From contig NZ_SPQL01000025.1 in NCBI RefSeq assembly GCF_004570385.1, forward strand, positions 1 through 33,258: a stretch of DNA of 33,258 nucleotides, written 5' to 3'. Position 1 is the stretch's first letter. Every line of letters starts with the position of its first letter. Positions 32,069 to 33,258 of the stretch are shown here, piece by piece. The notes below the pieces were generated by a model. It did not search any database, was not told where the DNA came from, and saw only the letters and a program-made list of their open reading frames with translations. A program made the position numbers and the translations under genes. This stretch comes from Blastococcus sp. CT_GayMR19. GTDB taxonomy: Bacteria; Actinomycetota; Actinomycetes; Mycobacteriales; Geodermatophilaceae.

Positions 32069-33258
32069 GTGCACCTGTCCAGCCTGACGCTCAAGGGATT
32101 CAAGTCCTTCGCGTCCGCCACCACGCTGCGGCTGGAACCAGGGATCACCGCCGTCGTCGGCCCCAACGGGTCCGGGAAGTCCAACGTCGTGGACGCCATC
32201 GCCTGGGTCCTCGGCGAGCAGGGCGCGAAGAGCCTGCGCGGCGGCAAGATGGAGGACGTCATCTTCGCCGGCACCGCCGGCCGCCCCGCCCTGGGCCGCG
32301 CCGAGGTGACGCTCACCATCGACAACGCCGACGGCGCCCTGCCGATCGCGTACGCCGAGGTGTCGATCACCCGCCGCATGTACCGCTCCGGGGAGAGCGA
32401 GTACGAGATCAACGGCGACAAGGTCCGCCTGCTCGACGTCCAGGAGCTGCTCAGCGACTCCGGCATCGGCCGCGAGATGCACGTCATCGTCGGCCAGGGG
32501 CAGCTCGACGCCGTGCTGTCCGGCCGGCCGGAGGACCGCCGGGCCTTCATCGAGGAGGCGGCCGGTGTCCTCAAGCACCGCAAGCGCAAGGAGAAGGCGC
32601 TGCGGAAGCTCGAGGGGATGCAGCACAACCTCGACCGGCTCGGGGACCTCACCACCGAGCTGCGCCGTCAGCTGACGCCGCTGGGCAAGCAGGCCGAGGT
32701 GGCACGTCGTGCCGCCGGCGTGCAGGCCGACCTGCGGGACGCGCGGCTGCGGCTGCTCGCCGACGACCTCGTGCAGCTCCGCGACGCCCTCGACCGCGAC
32801 GTCGCCGACGAGACGGCGGCACGCGCCCGGCGGGCGCAGGTCGAGTCCGAGCTCGCCGTCGCGTCCGGGCGCGAGTCCGCCCTGGAGAGCGCCCTCGCCG
32901 CCTCGGCACCGGTGCTGGCTGCTGCGTCGGACACCTGGTACCGGCTCTCGGCGCTGTCCGAGCGGTTCCGGGGCATCGCCCAGCTCGCCGCCGAACGGCA
33001 TCGGCACCTCTCCGCCGCACCGCCCGCGGCCGCTCCCGGCCGCGACCCCGACCAGCTCGACGCCGAGGCCGACCGGGTCGCCGCCACCGAGGCCGAGCTC
33101 GCCGAGGGGCTCGCCGCCGAACGCGAGCGGCTCGGCTCGGCCGTCGCGCTGCGCGGGGAGCTCGAGGGGGCGCTCGCCGAGGCGGAGCGCGCCTGGGTGG
33201 CCGCCGCCCGCGCGCTCGCCGACCGGCGCGAGGGACTGGCCCGGCTGTCGGGGAGATC
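32069..33258 (+). CDS. smc: Chromosome segregation ATPase SMC (3' end beyond window)
   Basis: SMC forms the condensin core with ScpAB. The first 396 codons are present and the frame is open to the window edge. The start [15 protein letters not shown] is typical. Walker A is GPNGSGKSN (from residue 31). [18 protein letters not shown] and [19 protein letters not shown] follow, and then the first long coiled-coil arm rich in Ala, Arg, Glu and Leu. The GTG at 32069 has a -10-like element just upstream, so it appears to have its own promoter. Confidence 0.95.
   Translation, partial: MHLSSLTLKGFKSFASATTLRLEPGITAVVGPNGSGKSNVVDAIAWVLGEQGAKSLRGGKMEDVIFAGTAGRPALGRAEVTLTIDNADGALPIAYAEVSITRRMYRSGESEYEINGDKVRLLDVQELLSDSGIGREMHVIVGQGQLDAVLSGRPEDRRAFIEEAAGVLKHRKRKEKALRKLEGMQHNLDRLGDLTTELRRQLTPLGKQAEVARRAAGVQADLRDARLRLLADDLVQLRDALDRDVADETAARARRAQVESELAVASGRESALESALAASAPVLAAASDTWYRLSALSERFRGIAQLAAERHRHLSAAPPAAAPGRDPDQLDAEADRVAATEAELAEGLAAERERLGSAVALRGELEGALAEAERAWVAAARALADRREGLARLSGR

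Noticed and set aside
1-33258. CRISPR arrays, IS elements, prophage or toxin-antitoxin modules
   Set aside because: No regularly spaced repeats with unique spacers, no transposase or integrase and no toxin-antitoxin pair were seen. The small XRE gene's partner is a membrane protein, not a toxin.

Overview
The window is a very GC-rich (clearly above 70 %), densely coded stretch of actinobacterial chromosome. Gene content and order match the conserved core block that I recall from Mycobacterium tuberculosis around Rv2922c-Rv2989 (smc, acyP, fpg, rnc, coaD, rsmD, recG, thiL, ddl, gpsA, cofC, ppk, mutT1, leuD, leuC and an IclR regulator). A Pcs-type phosphatidylcholine synthase, a DUF222/HNH (13E12-family) gene and the proline-rich CPBP protease point to Geodermatophilaceae (Blastococcus, Geodermatophilus or Modestobacter). 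That placement is inference.

Layout. 1-1122: C-terminal part of a CPBP membrane protease. 1203-1625: tRNA-Gln(CTG) and two identical tRNA-Glu(CTC) genes, each Glu copy followed by its own strong hairpin. 1714-3956: galT-galK operon. 3969-4711: a palindrome-marked promoter, a frameshifted small membrane protein and its XRE regulator. 4692-7487: an IclR regulator divergent from leuC-leuD. 7484-11122 (minus): cofC-ppk-mutT1. 11235-14205: plsC-gpsA and a transsulfuration enzyme. 14176-14949 (minus): phosphatidylcholine synthase. 14989-17336: ddl and two lipoproteins. 17354-18189 (minus): a stand-alone Lrp/AsnC ligand-binding protein coupled to a DUF3515 protein. 18282-20519: thiL, a GNAT acetyltransferase and a cytidylate-kinase-like protein. 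20783-22723: the DUF222/HNH gene. 22900-23091 (minus): rpmB. 23275-33258: DAK2 protein, recG, rsmD, coaD, a DivIVA-like coiled-coil protein, DUF177-rpmF, rnc, fpg, acyP, a 63-residue coiled-coil protein and the start of smc.

Functionally this is mostly housekeeping: galactose catabolism (Leloir), leucine synthesis, polyphosphate and F420 metabolism with nucleotide-pool cleansing, glycerophospholipid synthesis (acyltransferase, glycerol-3-phosphate supply, PC synthase), peptidoglycan precursor synthesis, thiamine diphosphate, CoA, ribosome biogenesis and processing, DNA repair and chromosome segregation. Many genes are translationally coupled through ATGA or GTGA overlaps.

I found no CRISPR array, IS element, prophage or clear new defence system. 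The least ordinary parts are the frameshifted membrane gene with its operator, the DUF222/HNH gene with a 52-bp perfect tandem duplication across its stop codon, a 16-bp triplication that creates overlapping minigenes between rnc and fpg, a probable CTG start in the DUF3515 gene, and the twin tRNA-Glu genes whose terminators differ by compensating base pairs.
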